64,000 bases of DNA from an uncultured Paracoccaceae bacterium (GCA_947498985.1 CANMMF010000004.1:496001-560000), one strand, 5' to 3'. Positions 1-9,355 are shown, counted from the stretch's first letter. Notes: generated from the letters alone by a model not told the origin. Numbers and translations are program-made.

Positions 1-330
1 CATCATCGCGGCTTCGGCGGCGTGGCCCGCTGCGGCCATCAGCGTGTCGTCGTAATCAAGGCTGATCATCGACAGCACCACGTCCTTGGCCAGCGGATGC
101 GCCGAGCGGATGAAGCTCTCCGAACAGCAGGTGCATTCCAGCCCGTGCACCCAGATCACCGGCGTGCGCGGCTTGGTCTCCATCGCATGCGCGATCTGCG
201 GCACGAAGGCCGGGCCGAGGCCGAGGGCGGAGGCGGTGAGAGAGCAGTATTTCATGAAGCTGCGGCGGGTGATGCCTTGCCTGCGCATCACGTCGTAAAA
301 GGTTTCGATCTCGGGCACTGGTTCTGACAC
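1..330 (-). CDS. hupS: NiFe uptake hydrogenase small subunit, partial (C-terminus beyond window)
   Basis: This is the start of the small, electron-transferring subunit of a membrane-bound uptake hydrogenase, which passes electrons from H2 oxidation through iron-sulfur clusters. The 110 visible codons show a twin-arginine signal (RRSFMKYC near residues 22-29), an alanine-rich hydrophobic stretch, and then [14 protein letters not shown], the motif holding cysteine ligands of the proximal cluster. The start is read as GTG at 330, preceded by GGAGGA eight bases upstream. The gene follows hypF on the same strand, and hupL should lie just outside the left edge. The Tat signal sets it apart from the cytoplasmic sensor subunit HupU at 4250-5242. 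The family assignment is firm. The gene is truncated only by the window boundary. Confidence 0.93.
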   Translation of the reverse strand, partial: MSEPVPEIETFYDVMRRQGITRRSFMKYCSLTASALGLGPAFVPQIAHAMETKPRTPVIWVHGLECTCCSESFIRSAHPLAKDVVLSMISLDYDDTLMAAAGHAAEAAMM

Positions 331-555
331 GGGCGGTCTCCTCCGTCTGGTCTCTGGCACACCGGGGGGGCCGGGTGCGGAAAGGCTCAGTCTGAGGATG
401 TCGCGGGTATGCCGTGCCATACGAAAGAAAAGTGGTGTGATTGGTCGGCGCGGGATTATCGTTCTGAATCAGACGGGTATCGCGCGCCTTTCATGTTCGC
501 GGCGGCGTGTTGCCGGATGATCTCTGACCGGGTTGCGGGCAAAGCGGCCAGTCAC
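331..555 (-). promoter_or_regulatory. hypF-hupS intergenic region, probable hupSL promoter
   Basis: This 225-base gap separates the hypF stop from the hupS start and should carry the hydrogenase structural-gene promoter. At 533-543 the minus strand reads TTTGCCCGCAA, which fits the R. capsulatus HupR consensus TTG-N5-CAA at five of six fixed positions and lies about 200 bases before hupS. No convincing sigma-54 -24/-12 pair was seen. The regulatory reading is an inference from gene context. Confidence 0.35.
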
Positions 556-2820
556 TTACCGCTCTGCCAGCACCGTCGCGGCGGCGATCACCGCCTGCCC
601 GAGCGCCAGCCCGCCATCATTTGCGGGCACCTGCCGGTGCAGCAAAACCGGCACGTCGCCAAGCGCCTCGACCGTCAGATCCTGCAGCAATGCGTTCTGA
701 AAACAGCCCCCCGAGAGCGCGACGGCCTCTGCCACGCCGGAGGTCACCAGCGCCCGCGCGCGGCCCGCAAAGGCCCCCGCCAGACCTGCATGGAACCGCC
801 AGGCGATGCGCTCCGGCGGCACGCCCTGCGCCAGATCCTGCGCCATGCGGTGCCAGAGATCGGAATCCGGGATCTCGCCTTCGGGTGCATCCAGCCCCAT
901 CGGATAGGCGTTTGTCACCGGCTCGCGGGGTGCGCGGCGCGCGGCGGCCTCGAGCGCCATGGCCGCCTGCCCTTCAAAGCTCTGCCGATCCGGTGTCAGA
1001 TCCAGCAACGCGGCCACCGCATCGAAAAGCCGCCCCGCCGAGGAGCTGAGCGGCGCGTTCAGCCCGGTCTGCGCGGCCTGCCGCAGCAGCGCCAGGGGTT
1101 TCCCCCCGAGCCGCGCGTCGGCGAGCGCGCCGAGCCCCGCGCGATCGAGCCGCGCAAGCAGGTTGCGCCAGGGCTCCACGCTGGCGCGGTCGCCGCCGAT
1201 CAGCGGCGCGGGACGCAGCCAGCTCTGGCGCGTGAAGCCGTTGTAATCGCCCAGCAAAAGCTCGCCGCCCCAGACCGTGCCATCGGCCCCGAGCCCCAGA
1301 CCGTCGAGCACGATCCCCGCCACCGGACCACCTGAAAGCGGCCAGCGGTTCTCGGCCAGACAGGCGGCCAGATGCGCGTGGTGGTGCTGCACCTCGATCA
1401 ATGTGCCGCCATCGGCGCGCGCCAATGCATGGCGCGAGGAGCGGTAATCGGGATGCAGATCACAGGCGAAAACCTCTGGCCTGTGCTCGAAAAGCGCGGC
1501 GTAATCCGCATCGGCCCTGGTGAACTCATCCCAGGTCAGCGCATCGTCGAGATCGCCCAGATGGTGCGACAGCAGCGCCTGGGCGTTCTTGGTCAGGCAG
1601 ATCGCCGATTTCAGATGCGCGCCAAAAGCCACAACCTGCGGTGCCTGCTCAAAGCCCTCGGGCAAAGGCAGGGTCCCGGGCACCTGCCCGCGCGCGCGCC
1701 GCAGCACCATCGGCCCCTGTGCGGTGATCCGTTCGACGGAATCGTCGAGCCTGCGGGCGATGTCGCGATTGTGCAGAAGGCTGCCATCCACCAGATCGCC
1801 AAGCTTTTCGCGCGCCTCGTCATTGCCGATCACCTGCGGCTCGCCCGAAAGGTTGCCCGAGGTCATCACCAGCGGGCCGCGCATGGCCGCGAGCAGCGCG
1901 TGGTGCAACGGTGTGTAAGGCAGCATGATCCCGATCTCCGCAAGCCCCGGCGCCAGCGCGTCGGGCAGTGCATCGTCACGCATCGGCAAGAGCAGGATCG
2001 GCGCCGCCGGCTCGGAGAGCCGCGCCAGAGCCGCCTCACAAACCTCCGCGTAACGCGCCGCGTCTTCGGCCCGGGCCATGATGGCGAGCGGTTTGGCGGG
2101 GCGGCGCTTGCGGGCGCGCAGGGTGGCGATGGCCTCCGCATTCAACGCGTCGCACGCAATGTGAAACCCGCCCAAGCCTTTGATAGCCAGCAGTTTTCCG
2201 GCGCGCAGCAGGGTTGCCGCCTCGGCCAGAGGGTCGCGGTTCCGGGCCCCTTCCGGCGTCTCGAGCCACAGCTGCGGGCCGCAGACCGCGCAGGCCACCG
2301 GCTGCGCGTGAAAGCGCCGGTCGGCGGGGTCGGCATATTCGGCGGCGCATTCGGCACACATGGCAAACGCGGCCATCGAGGTGCGCGCGCGGTCATAGGG
2401 CAGCCCTTTGAGGATCGTGAAGCGCGGGCCGCAATGGGTGCAGTTGGTGAAGGCATAGCCCGCGCGCCGCGGATCGTCCCCCCGGAGATCCGCGATGCAC
2501 GCAGCACAGCTCGCGGCATCCGGCGTGACCCGCGTCTGCGCCCCCGCGCCCTCGCTGAGCGCAATCACGAAAGCGGTGGGCGGCGCGTCAAAGCGGTGCC
2601 GCCCGGCCTCAACGGCATCGACGCGGGCCAGCGGCGGCGCTCGGGCCGGAATGGCGGCGGCAAAGGCGTCGAGATCTTCGCCGAACGCGCGGATCAGCAC
2701 CCCTTCGGGATCGTTGAGCACCTCTCCGGTGACACCCATCTCGCGCGCCAGTTGCCAGATGAACGGGCGAAACCCCACGCCTTGCACCTGCCCGCGCACG
2801 CGGATCGCGCGGGCCTGCAT
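556..2820 (-). CDS. hypF: Carbamoyltransferase HypF, NiFe hydrogenase maturation
   Basis: HypF makes the thiocarboxamide on HypE from carbamoyl phosphate, the source of the cyanide ligands of the NiFe active site. The 754-residue protein has all expected parts in order: an N-terminal acylphosphatase domain (VRGQVQGVGFRP near residue 8), a zinc-finger-like region with CxxC pairs (CAAC, CTHC, CAEC, CAVC) at about 105-185, a YrdC-like domain, and a C-terminal Kae1-like domain with the HHHAH motif and LSGGCFQNALL. The start is ATG at 2820 because it overlaps the hupV stop as TGATG and the acylphosphatase motif begins immediately after it. The same reading frame stays open upstream, but that stretch lies inside hupV. 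The length is normal for the family. Placement between hupV and hupS matches R. capsulatus. Confidence 0.96.
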   Translation of the reverse strand: MQARAIRVRGQVQGVGFRPFIWQLAREMGVTGEVLNDPEGVLIRAFGEDLDAFAAAIPARAPPLARVDAVEAGRHRFDAPPTAFVIALSEGAGAQTRVTPDAASCAACIADLRGDDPRRAGYAFTNCTHCGPRFTILKGLPYDRARTSMAAFAMCAECAAEYADPADRRFHAQPVACAVCGPQLWLETPEGARNRDPLAEAATLLRAGKLLAIKGLGGFHIACDALNAEAIATLRARKRRPAKPLAIMARAEDAARYAEVCEAALARLSEPAAPILLLPMRDDALPDALAPGLAEIGIMLPYTPLHHALLAAMRGPLVMTSGNLSGEPQVIGNDEAREKLGDLVDGSLLHNRDIARRLDDSVERITAQGPMVLRRARGQVPGTLPLPEGFEQAPQVVAFGAHLKSAICLTKNAQALLSHHLGDLDDALTWDEFTRADADYAALFEHRPEVFACDLHPDYRSSRHALARADGGTLIEVQHHHAHLAACLAENRWPLSGGPVAGIVLDGLGLGADGTVWGGELLLGDYNGFTRQSWLRPAPLIGGDRASVEPWRNLLARLDRAGLGALADARLGGKPLALLRQAAQTGLNAPLSSSAGRLFDAVAALLDLTPDRQSFEGQAAMALEAAARRAPREPVTNAYPMGLDAPEGEIPDSDLWHRMAQDLAQGVPPERIAWRFHAGLAGAFAGRARALVTSGVAEAVALSGGCFQNALLQDLTVEALGDVPVLLHRQVPANDGGLALGQAVIAAATVLAER

Positions 2821-4253
2821 CAATGCACCGTGCAGACCATGCAGGGATCGAAACTGCGCACGATATGCTGCACCGAGAGCGGCGTCTCTTCGCCCGCGCT
2901 CACCGCAGCGCCAACCAAAGCCTGTTCGACCGGACCGGGCGTGCCCTGCGCGTCGCGCGGGCTGAAATTCCACGTCGTGGGCGCGATGATCTGGTAGTTG
3001 GCGATGCGCCCATCCTCGATCCGCAGCCAGTGGCCAAGCGATCCGCGCGCGGCCTCCACCAGCCCGGCCCCGATGCCGTTTTCGGGCAGCGTGACCTGAT
3101 CCATGAAACGCGCTTCGGGGCGGATCGCGGCGACCCATTGCTCCATCAGGATCTGGGTGCGGGCGATCTCCAGCAGGCGTCCGGCGATGCGCGCCAACAC
3201 GCCGCCGCCGTCCCGCGCAAGCTCAAGTGCTGCCGCGTGCCCGTCCACCACCTGCCGGGCAAAGGCGCCGGTCTCCACCGTGCGTCCCCCGAGCCGCGGC
3301 GCCTTGCACCAGCTGTAGCCGGGCGCGCGCATCATCTCGTCGGGCACGGTCTGCCCGGCCTCGGGATGCGCGTCCTCGCCCAGCATCCAGGCATGGCTGA
3401 GGTCTTCGCGGATGAGGCCGGGATCGAGCGGCGCAAGCCCGCCATCGACCCAGAGCCCTGGGCCGAAAACGCGTCCGTCGTCAGTGGGATAGGCGCCAAA
3501 GGACATGTAGCGCCCCGGCCCCGGCCCGGCCGTGGCAAGGTCGAGATCGGCGGCGATCTCCATGAAGAGGCCCGCGTCGCCGGTGGACCAGTCGCGCACC
3601 GCCTGCGCCGAGGAAAGCGCGGCAAAAGCCTCCACCGGCGCGCCGAAAATCTCCGCCTCGAGATAGCGGCGGAAGGCGGTGAGCGTGCTGCCCATGCGGA
3701 TGCGGTCGCGGGCGGTGGGCGCGCGGGTCACGCCGCCGGGCTGGATCGCCAGCGTGTGCGGCCACTTGCCGCCCAGAAGTCCCACGATATGCAGCACCTG
3801 CGCGCGGGCCTCGACGCAGGCACGCATCGCCGAGCCTTCCATCGCGGTAAAGCGCGCCACGGCGCGGTCATGCCAGGGGCGGCCCGCATAGGCCGGACGC
3901 GCGAAATCGGCCCCGAAGAAGAGGTTGAAATGGGTGATGTGGTCGCAGACGTTTTCGACCGCGTGCAGCACGGCGGCGATCAGGGCGCCCTGCGGCGCGG
4001 GGCGCACACCGGCGGCCTCTGCAAGCGCCAGCGCCGCCGCCGCCGACTGGCTGATCGAACAGATGCCGCAGATCCGCGGCGTGATCGTCAGCGCGTCCAT
4101 CGGCGCCTTGCCCTGCAATATCGGCTCGAACCCGCGAAAGAGAGGCGAGTTGGCATAGGCCGCGCGCACCGCGCCACCGGAGACCTCCAGCCGGATCTCC
4201 AGATCGCCCTCGACACGGTTGAACGGGCCGACCAGCAGCGTGCTGTCGCTCAT
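2820..4253 (-). CDS. hupV: Regulatory (H2-sensing) hydrogenase large subunit HupV
   Basis: HupV is the NiFe-site subunit of the cytoplasmic H2 sensor HupUV, which controls the kinase HupT. The 477-residue protein has the L1 cysteine motif RICGIC at residues 60-65, followed by SISQS rather than the histidine-ending version of energy-converting enzymes. It ends exactly at DPCMVCTVH. The C-terminal peptide that the HupD-type protease removes from catalytic subunits is therefore missing, as is known for sensor hydrogenases (HupV/HoxC). The ATG start overlaps the hupU stop by four bases (ATGA), and the stop overlaps the hypF start by one base, so coupled translation is likely. The assignment to the sensor class rather than the catalytic HupL rests on the C-terminus and the neighbours. 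Confidence 0.95.
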   Translation of the reverse strand: MSDSTLLVGPFNRVEGDLEIRLEVSGGAVRAAYANSPLFRGFEPILQGKAPMDALTITPRICGICSISQSAAAALALAEAAGVRPAPQGALIAAVLHAVENVCDHITHFNLFFGADFARPAYAGRPWHDRAVARFTAMEGSAMRACVEARAQVLHIVGLLGGKWPHTLAIQPGGVTRAPTARDRIRMGSTLTAFRRYLEAEIFGAPVEAFAALSSAQAVRDWSTGDAGLFMEIAADLDLATAGPGPGRYMSFGAYPTDDGRVFGPGLWVDGGLAPLDPGLIREDLSHAWMLGEDAHPEAGQTVPDEMMRAPGYSWCKAPRLGGRTVETGAFARQVVDGHAAALELARDGGGVLARIAGRLLEIARTQILMEQWVAAIRPEARFMDQVTLPENGIGAGLVEAARGSLGHWLRIEDGRIANYQIIAPTTWNFSPRDAQGTPGPVEQALVGAAVSAGEETPLSVQHIVRSFDPCMVCTVH

Positions 4254-5242
4254 GTCTTGTCGGCTTTCTGGTTGGGGGCAACCTCGATCCGGTCGGATTT
4301 GGCGTTGCGCTCGATCCGCCGCGGCGTCGCGGCTTTCGACAGCGAGGCCAGCGCCATGAACCAGGCTTTCGGCATGTCCGAGGGCAACCCGATGGGGATG
4401 CCCGCAAATTTTGGCGTCTGGGTGAACGGGTGGCGCGGCTCCTCGAATTCCGGCGCGGTGCAGTTGATGCAGGGATAGCCTGCCCTTGTGCACGAGCCCT
4501 CGCCGTTCCAGCCGCGAATGTTGCAATCGCCCACCGCCTGCGTGCCGACGCAGCCGAGGTTCTCCATCATGCAGCCGATCTGGCTGAGCTCGGTGGCGCT
4601 GGCCTTGTACTCGTAGAACTCGTTTTTCGGGCAGGCGTGATGCACCAGGTGATCGGCGTAGAACCGGGGCCGCCCCAGCACGTCGAGCGCGTCGCGGTCC
4701 AGCGTGCCATCGGCCAGCAGCAGCAGCGTTTCGGTCACCCAGTCGGGATGGGTCGGACAGCCCGCCACATTGATCACCGGCAAGCCGCTCCGGCTGGTGA
4801 AATCGGCGGGCAGCGCGCCGCCGGGCTGGTGGCCGTCATATTGCACACCGACCGCAGAAGCCGGGTTGCCGCCCGCCGAGGTGATGCCGCCATAGGTGGC
4901 GCAGGTGCCCACCGCCATCACGTGGCGCGCGCGCGGTGCAAGGCTGCGCACCCAATCGAGCATCGCGCGCCCGGTGCCCGAGAGCATGTGGAACCGGCCC
5001 GTGCCTTTCGGCCCGGTGAGGATCGAGCCTTCGACCGCCAGCACGTCGAGCGGCAGCGCCCCGCTCTCGACGCGTTCCAGCAGCGCGCGCACTTCGTGGC
5101 CGGTTTCCTGCGAGAGCGCCGGGTGCCAGAGAAAGGACACACCCGCCCCCGCCAGCAGGTCGAAGACGTTGGGCGCTTCGGCGCAGAGCAGCGACATGGT
5201 GCAGCCGCCGCAGCCCGCCGATTGCAGCCAGAGCACGTTCAC
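4250..5242 (-). CDS. hupU: Regulatory hydrogenase small subunit HupU
   Basis: HupU is the iron-sulfur subunit that pairs with HupV to sense H2 in the cytoplasm. The 330-residue protein begins directly with the cluster-binding region (C11-G-G-C14) and has no Tat signal, unlike HupS. Further cysteine motifs follow, including VGTCATYGG, VAGCPTHPDW and a C-terminal group (CMMENLGCVG, CTRAGYPCINC). The start is GTG at 5242, overlapping the hupT stop as GTGA. An ATG 36 bases upstream in frame would lie inside hupT and add residues not expected in the family. The hupT-hupU-hupV order supports a single sensory unit. Confidence 0.94.
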   Translation of the reverse strand: MNVLWLQSAGCGGCTMSLLCAEAPNVFDLLAGAGVSFLWHPALSQETGHEVRALLERVESGALPLDVLAVEGSILTGPKGTGRFHMLSGTGRAMLDWVRSLAPRARHVMAVGTCATYGGITSAGGNPASAVGVQYDGHQPGGALPADFTSRSGLPVINVAGCPTHPDWVTETLLLLADGTLDRDALDVLGRPRFYADHLVHHACPKNEFYEYKASATELSQIGCMMENLGCVGTQAVGDCNIRGWNGEGSCTRAGYPCINCTAPEFEEPRHPFTQTPKFAGIPIGLPSDMPKAWFMALASLSKAATPRRIERNAKSDRIEVAPNQKADKT

Positions 5243-6570
5243 GAGGCGGCTCCTTCCGGCAGTTCCAGCGCAAAACACGACCCCGCCCCGTCGAGCCCCT
5301 GCCCCAGATAGCGCAGCTCCCCGCCATGTTCCTGCGCGATCTTGTGCGAGATCGACAGGCCCAGCCCGGTGCCCTTGCCGACGGGCTTTGTGGTGAAGAA
5401 CGGATCGAAGATAGACGCCGCGATCTCAGCCGCGATGCCGGGGCCGTTGTCACAGACCTTGAGGCAGACCTTGCCGCCAGAAGCCTCGCTGGTCACCGCG
5501 ATCCGGGGGGCTTCGGTCTGCGCCAGCGCGTCGATGGCGTTCTGCACGAGGTTCATCACGATCTGCTGGATATGGCCGGGATTGCCCAGCGCGCGCGGCG
5601 TCGGGCCATCGTCAAAGGCGACCTTGACCGGCGTCTTGGTGCCGCGCGTGACCCAGTCCACCGCAACCCGCGCGGTGGTGGCCAGATCGAACGCCACCGG
5701 CTCGGCAGAGCCTTCGGCAGAGAGGCGGCGCAGATCCTCCACGATGTCGCGCACCCGCTCGGCGCCGTCCTTGGCGCCGCTGATCGCGGTGCGCAGGTTC
5801 TTCAGCGCGCGGTCGAGTTTCAGCTCTTCGCGCAGGGCGACCAGCTCGGCGCGCGGCGCGCCGGAGGCCACCGCTTCGAAATAGGTCTCGAACCGGGTGG
5901 CGTATTTTTCCAGCGCGTGTGTGTTGGCATAGACAAAACTGATCGGGTTGTTGAGCTCATGCGCGACGCCCGCCACCAGCCGGCCCAGAGAGGCCAGCTT
6001 TTCGTTGCGCACCAGATGACCCTGGGTTTCCTTCAGTGCCTTGTGGCTGTCGGCCAGCTCCGAATATGCGCGCTGCAACTCGCCCAGAGGGCGGCCCACC
6101 AGCACCGCGCCCAGACTCTTGCCGCGCTCGTCGAGCCGCGGCGCGAGGCTCAGATCCAGTGGCGCCGCGCCCTGCGGGGTGAGCACCGTGATCTCCAGCG
6201 CCGTGGACACCTGCAGCGCCAGCACCCGGTCGAGCGCGTCCAGGAGCGGCGGTGCCGAGCTTTCGCAGGCGAGATCCTGGATGTTGCGGCCACGCAGATC
6301 GTCATGCGCCACCTCGAAAAGCTGATCGAAGGAGCCGCCGGTGGTTTCGATCTGCCCGTCGCGGTCGAGCACAATCAGCACATCGGAGACCGATTTCAGC
6401 ACCGACGCGGTGAAATGGCGCAGCGCCTCGAGCTCGGCATTCTGGGTTTCCAGCTGCTGTTGATAGCTCACCAACTCGCCATAGGTGCGATCCATCGCCT
6501 GAATGACATCGACCCAGACGTCATCGGAGAACCCGGCCTCGGGGTCGTCGAGAAGATCGGTGGCGCGCAT
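5239..6570 (-). CDS. hupT: Sensor histidine kinase HupT
   Basis: HupT is the cytoplasmic histidine kinase that receives the H2 signal from HupUV and controls the response regulator HupR, which drives hydrogenase expression. The 443-residue protein has no transmembrane segment. A coiled stretch lies at about 30-50 (LVSYQQQLETQNAELEALRH), a PAS domain at about 55-165, and the H-box AHELNNP with His204. The ATPase domain carries the N-box NLVQNAIDAL and the glycine boxes DNGPGI and GKGTGLGLS. The stop overlaps the hupU start by four bases. Its place at the head of hupUV-hypF identifies it as HupT rather than a generic kinase. The partner hupR is not in this window. Confidence 0.92.
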   Translation of the reverse strand: MRATDLLDDPEAGFSDDVWVDVIQAMDRTYGELVSYQQQLETQNAELEALRHFTASVLKSVSDVLIVLDRDGQIETTGGSFDQLFEVAHDDLRGRNIQDLACESSAPPLLDALDRVLALQVSTALEITVLTPQGAAPLDLSLAPRLDERGKSLGAVLVGRPLGELQRAYSELADSHKALKETQGHLVRNEKLASLGRLVAGVAHELNNPISFVYANTHALEKYATRFETYFEAVASGAPRAELVALREELKLDRALKNLRTAISGAKDGAERVRDIVEDLRRLSAEGSAEPVAFDLATTARVAVDWVTRGTKTPVKVAFDDGPTPRALGNPGHIQQIVMNLVQNAIDALAQTEAPRIAVTSEASGGKVCLKVCDNGPGIAAEIAASIFDPFFTTKPVGKGTGLGLSISHKIAQEHGGELRYLGQGLDGAGSCFALELPEGAAS

Positions 6571-6987
6571 CGGCTTCCTCTTTCGTGCCGGGCTCAGCGT
6601 AAGCGCGCGATGCGGCGCTGTCTATCCAGTGCGGCGTCGCAGGGCGGCTGCGAAGGCGGTCAATTGCTGGGCGGTGCTGCCTGCTGCATTGGCGGAGCGC
6701 GGAGGAGCGCCATGACGCGGGGCGGCAGCACGAGATCCGCGACGTTAACTTAAACCACTCTGAAAGGAACGTCGCGCAAGCCTTTCCAGCGGCTTGTTTT
6801 CTTGGTCGGCATTCCCGCCTGTTCGTCCCGCGCGCCTCAACCTTCCTTAACCATGATCCTTTCTCACGCCGCACAGGAAGTTAACGTGCAAAGGAACACA
6901 TGCCTAATAATAAGGCAGATCCGACCAGGCCAAAGCCGCAAAAACGGGCGGCGTTGCGAAGCGCGGATAAACCTATAAAGTTTCCGC
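6571..6987. other. Divergent intergenic region between hupT and the Anbu operon
   Basis: This 417-base gap must hold the promoters for the leftward hup genes and the rightward Anbu operon. It contains an imperfect palindrome at 6901-6917 (arms TGCCT and AGGCA around an AT-rich centre) about 70 bases before the first plus-strand gene. It also contains two GTTAAC-type words, near 6746 and 6880. No clear -35/-10 pair or RNA gene was recognised. Confidence 0.4.
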
Positions 6988-8412
6988 ATGACCTCAGCCA
7001 AACAACCTTTCGACGAGATGCTCACGCCCGATGGCGCGCGTGGACCCTACCGGGGATACGAGCGCTGGTTCGCACAGCAGGACACAACCCGCCTCGCCCG
7101 CAAATCCGACGAGGCGGAGGCGTTTTTCCGGCGCACCGGCATCACTTTCAACGTCTACGGACAGGACGCCGCCGAAGAGCGGCTGATTCCCTTCGATCTG
7201 GTTCCGCGCATCCTGTCCTCGCGCGAATGGACCAAGCTTCACAAGGGGATCGAACAGCGCGTCCGTTCGATCAACGCCTTTCTCTATGACATCTACAACC
7301 GGCAGGAGATCCTGCGCGCGCGCGTCGTGCCGAGGGACCTGATCGCCAACAACGATGCCTTCCTGCCGCAAATGATCGATTTCTGCCCGCCGGGTGGCGT
7401 CTACACCCATATCGTCGGCACCGATATCGTGCGCACAGGCGAGGATGAGTTCTTTGTGCTCGAGGACAACGCCCGCACGCCCTCGGGGGTGAGCTACATG
7501 CTCGAGAACCGCGAGACCATGTTGCAGATGTTCCCGGAGCTTTTCAGCAAGACGCGGGTGCAGCGTGTCAGCGACTATCCCAAATCGCTGCGCCGGTCGC
7601 TGGAAGCCTCGGCCCCCCCGGGCTGCGAGGGCCGGCCCTGCGTGGCGGTGCTGACGCCGGGCATTCACAACTCGGCCTATTACGAGCACAGCTTTCTTGC
7701 CGATCAGATGGGGGTCGAGCTGGTCGAGGGCCATGATCTGCGCGTCGTGGACGGCCATATCGCGATGCGCACCACGCGCGGCTACAAGGTGATCGACGTG
7801 CTTTACCGCCGCGTCGATGACGATTTTCTGGACCCGCTGACCTTCAACCCCGTCTCGATGCTGGGCGTGCCCGGCATCATGGATGTCTACCGCGCGGGCA
7901 ATATCACGATCACCAACGCGCCCGGAACCGGCGTGTCGGACGACAAGGCGATCTACAGCTACATGCCTGATATCGTTCAGTTCTATACCGGCGAAAAGGC
8001 GATCCTCAAGAATGTCGAGACGCATCGCTGCTCGGATCCGCAGTCGCTGAAATACGTGCTCGACAACCTTGCCGATCTTGTCGTGAAAGAGGTCCACGGC
8101 TCTGGCGGCTACGGCATGCTGGTGGGCCCCACCGCCAGCAAGGCGGAGATCGCGGCCTTTGCCGAGAAACTGAAGAAACGCCCCGGCAACTATATCGCGC
8201 AGCCCACGCTGTCGCTTTCCACCGTGCCGATCTTCACCGATGCCGGGCTCTCGCCGCGGCATGTGGATCTGCGGCCCTTCGCGCTGGTCTCACCCAACGG
8301 GGTGGAGATCACCCCCGGCGGGCTGACCCGCGTGGCGCTGACCGAAGGCAGCCTCGTGGTCAATTCGAGCCAGGGCGGCGGCACAAAAGACACTTGGGTA
8401 TTGGAAGACTGA
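6988..8412 (+). CDS. Circularly permuted ATP-grasp protein (CP_ATPgrasp type)
   Basis: This 474-residue protein belongs to the circularly permuted ATP-grasp family (old names DUF404/DUF407), predicted to form amide or peptide bonds using ATP. Family hallmarks visible are FNVYG near residue 55, RAINAFLxDIY-like text at about 90-100, VLEDNARTPSGVSYMLENR at about 155-175, a central ITNAPGTGVSDDK, KEVHGSGGYGM, and a C-terminal RPFALV plus SSQGGGTKDTWVL. It opens a four-gene run with an alpha-E protein, a transglutaminase and Anbu, one base from the next gene. This context is known for Anbu operons and suggests a peptide tag or small peptide that is made and later hydrolysed. The substrate is unknown. 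The ATG start lacks a strong ribosome site. Confidence 0.9.
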   Translation: MTSAKQPFDEMLTPDGARGPYRGYERWFAQQDTTRLARKSDEAEAFFRRTGITFNVYGQDAAEERLIPFDLVPRILSSREWTKLHKGIEQRVRSINAFLYDIYNRQEILRARVVPRDLIANNDAFLPQMIDFCPPGGVYTHIVGTDIVRTGEDEFFVLEDNARTPSGVSYMLENRETMLQMFPELFSKTRVQRVSDYPKSLRRSLEASAPPGCEGRPCVAVLTPGIHNSAYYEHSFLADQMGVELVEGHDLRVVDGHIAMRTTRGYKVIDVLYRRVDDDFLDPLTFNPVSMLGVPGIMDVYRAGNITITNAPGTGVSDDKAIYSYMPDIVQFYTGEKAILKNVETHRCSDPQSLKYVLDNLADLVVKEVHGSGGYGMLVGPTASKAEIAAFAEKLKKRPGNYIAQPTLSLSTVPIFTDAGLSPRHVDLRPFALVSPNGVEITPGGLTRVALTEGSLVVNSSQGGGTKDTWVLED

Positions 8413-8413
8413 C

Positions 8414-9355
8414 ATGCTGGGAAAAACCGCAGGTGGTCTCTACTGGATGTTCCGCTTTCTGGAACGCGCCGAAAACACCGCCCGCCTTATCGAGGCGGGG
8501 TTTCGCATCGCGCTGACCCGCTCCACCGACGCGCAGAGCGAATGGAAATCGGTGATTGTGACCTCGGCCGCGCAGATGGCCTATGAGGCCAAACACGACA
8601 GCTATGACAGCGCGCAGGTGACCGATTTCCTGCTGCGCGCGCCGGACAATCCAAGCTCTGTGCTGACCGTGACAAAGCTCGCGCGCGACAATGCGCGGCT
8701 GGTGCGCACGGCGCTCACAACCGAGGTCTGGTCAGCGGTGAACGAGACCTGGATGCTGTTCCACGAGCTGCTGAAGGAGCCGGTGCCGGAGACCGATCTG
8801 CCCGAAGTGCTGACCGCCATCCGCCAGCAATCGGCGCTGGTGCGCGGGGCGCTGCACGGCACCATGCTGCGCAACGATATCTACGATTTCTGCCGTCTCG
8901 GCACCTTCATCGAGCGCACCGACAACACCGCGCGGATCATCGATGTGAAATACCATTCGCTGCTGCCCTCGCCGTCACATGTGGGCAGCCGGATCGATAA
9001 TGTGCAATGGGAGACGATCCTGCGCTCGGTCTCGGCGCACCGGTCGTTCCGCTGGGTGGCGGAGGGGGAATTTGCCGCCGCCAGCATCGCCAGTTTCCTC
9101 ATCCTCGACGGGCGGATGCCGCGGTCGCTGTCGTTCTGCACCGGGCAGATCGTCGAGAACCTCGGGCATCTGGCGGATGATTACGGCGACCGCACGGACG
9201 CGCACAAGATGGCCGACACGCTGCGCGCCCGCATCAAGGGGCGTGACATCTCTGCAATCTTTGACGAAGGCTTGCACGAGTTCCTCAGCTCGATCCAGCG
9301 GGACACAAATGCACTTGGCGCGCAGATCGAACAGGATTACAGGTTCATCGGGTAA
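8414..9355 (+). CDS. Alpha-E domain protein (DUF403)
   Basis: This 313-residue helical protein matches the alpha-E family, found almost always beside circularly permuted ATP-grasp proteins. The typical opening is present (MLGKTAGGLYWMFRFLERAENTARLIE), with later conserved patches such as FIERTDNTARIIDVKYH and SAHRSF. The biochemical role is not established. Co-occurrence suggests it acts with the ATP-grasp ligase. It starts one base after the upstream stop and ends directly against the next ATG (TAAATG), so the genes are almost certainly co-translated. No membrane segment or signal peptide is seen. Confidence 0.9.
   Translation: MLGKTAGGLYWMFRFLERAENTARLIEAGFRIALTRSTDAQSEWKSVIVTSAAQMAYEAKHDSYDSAQVTDFLLRAPDNPSSVLTVTKLARDNARLVRTALTTEVWSAVNETWMLFHELLKEPVPETDLPEVLTAIRQQSALVRGALHGTMLRNDIYDFCRLGTFIERTDNTARIIDVKYHSLLPSPSHVGSRIDNVQWETILRSVSAHRSFRWVAEGEFAAASIASFLILDGRMPRSLSFCTGQIVENLGHLADDYGDRTDAHKMADTLRARIKGRDISAIFDEGLHEFLSSIQRDTNALGAQIEQDYRFIG

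Noticed and set aside
411-420. Possible sigma-54 -24 element (TGGCAC on the minus strand) before hupS
   Set aside because: No TTGC-type -12 element follows at the required spacing.
1372-2997. Long plus-strand open frame opposite hypF
   Set aside because: It lies antisense to well-supported hypF and hupV, has no recognisable domains, and has no ribosome site.
6900-7289. Plus-strand frame with a good ribosome site (AAGGAACAC) overlapping the ATP-grasp gene
   Set aside because: Most of it is out of frame inside the conserved ATP-grasp coding region, and the part before it is short, basic and without family resemblance. A short leader peptide ending there cannot be excluded.
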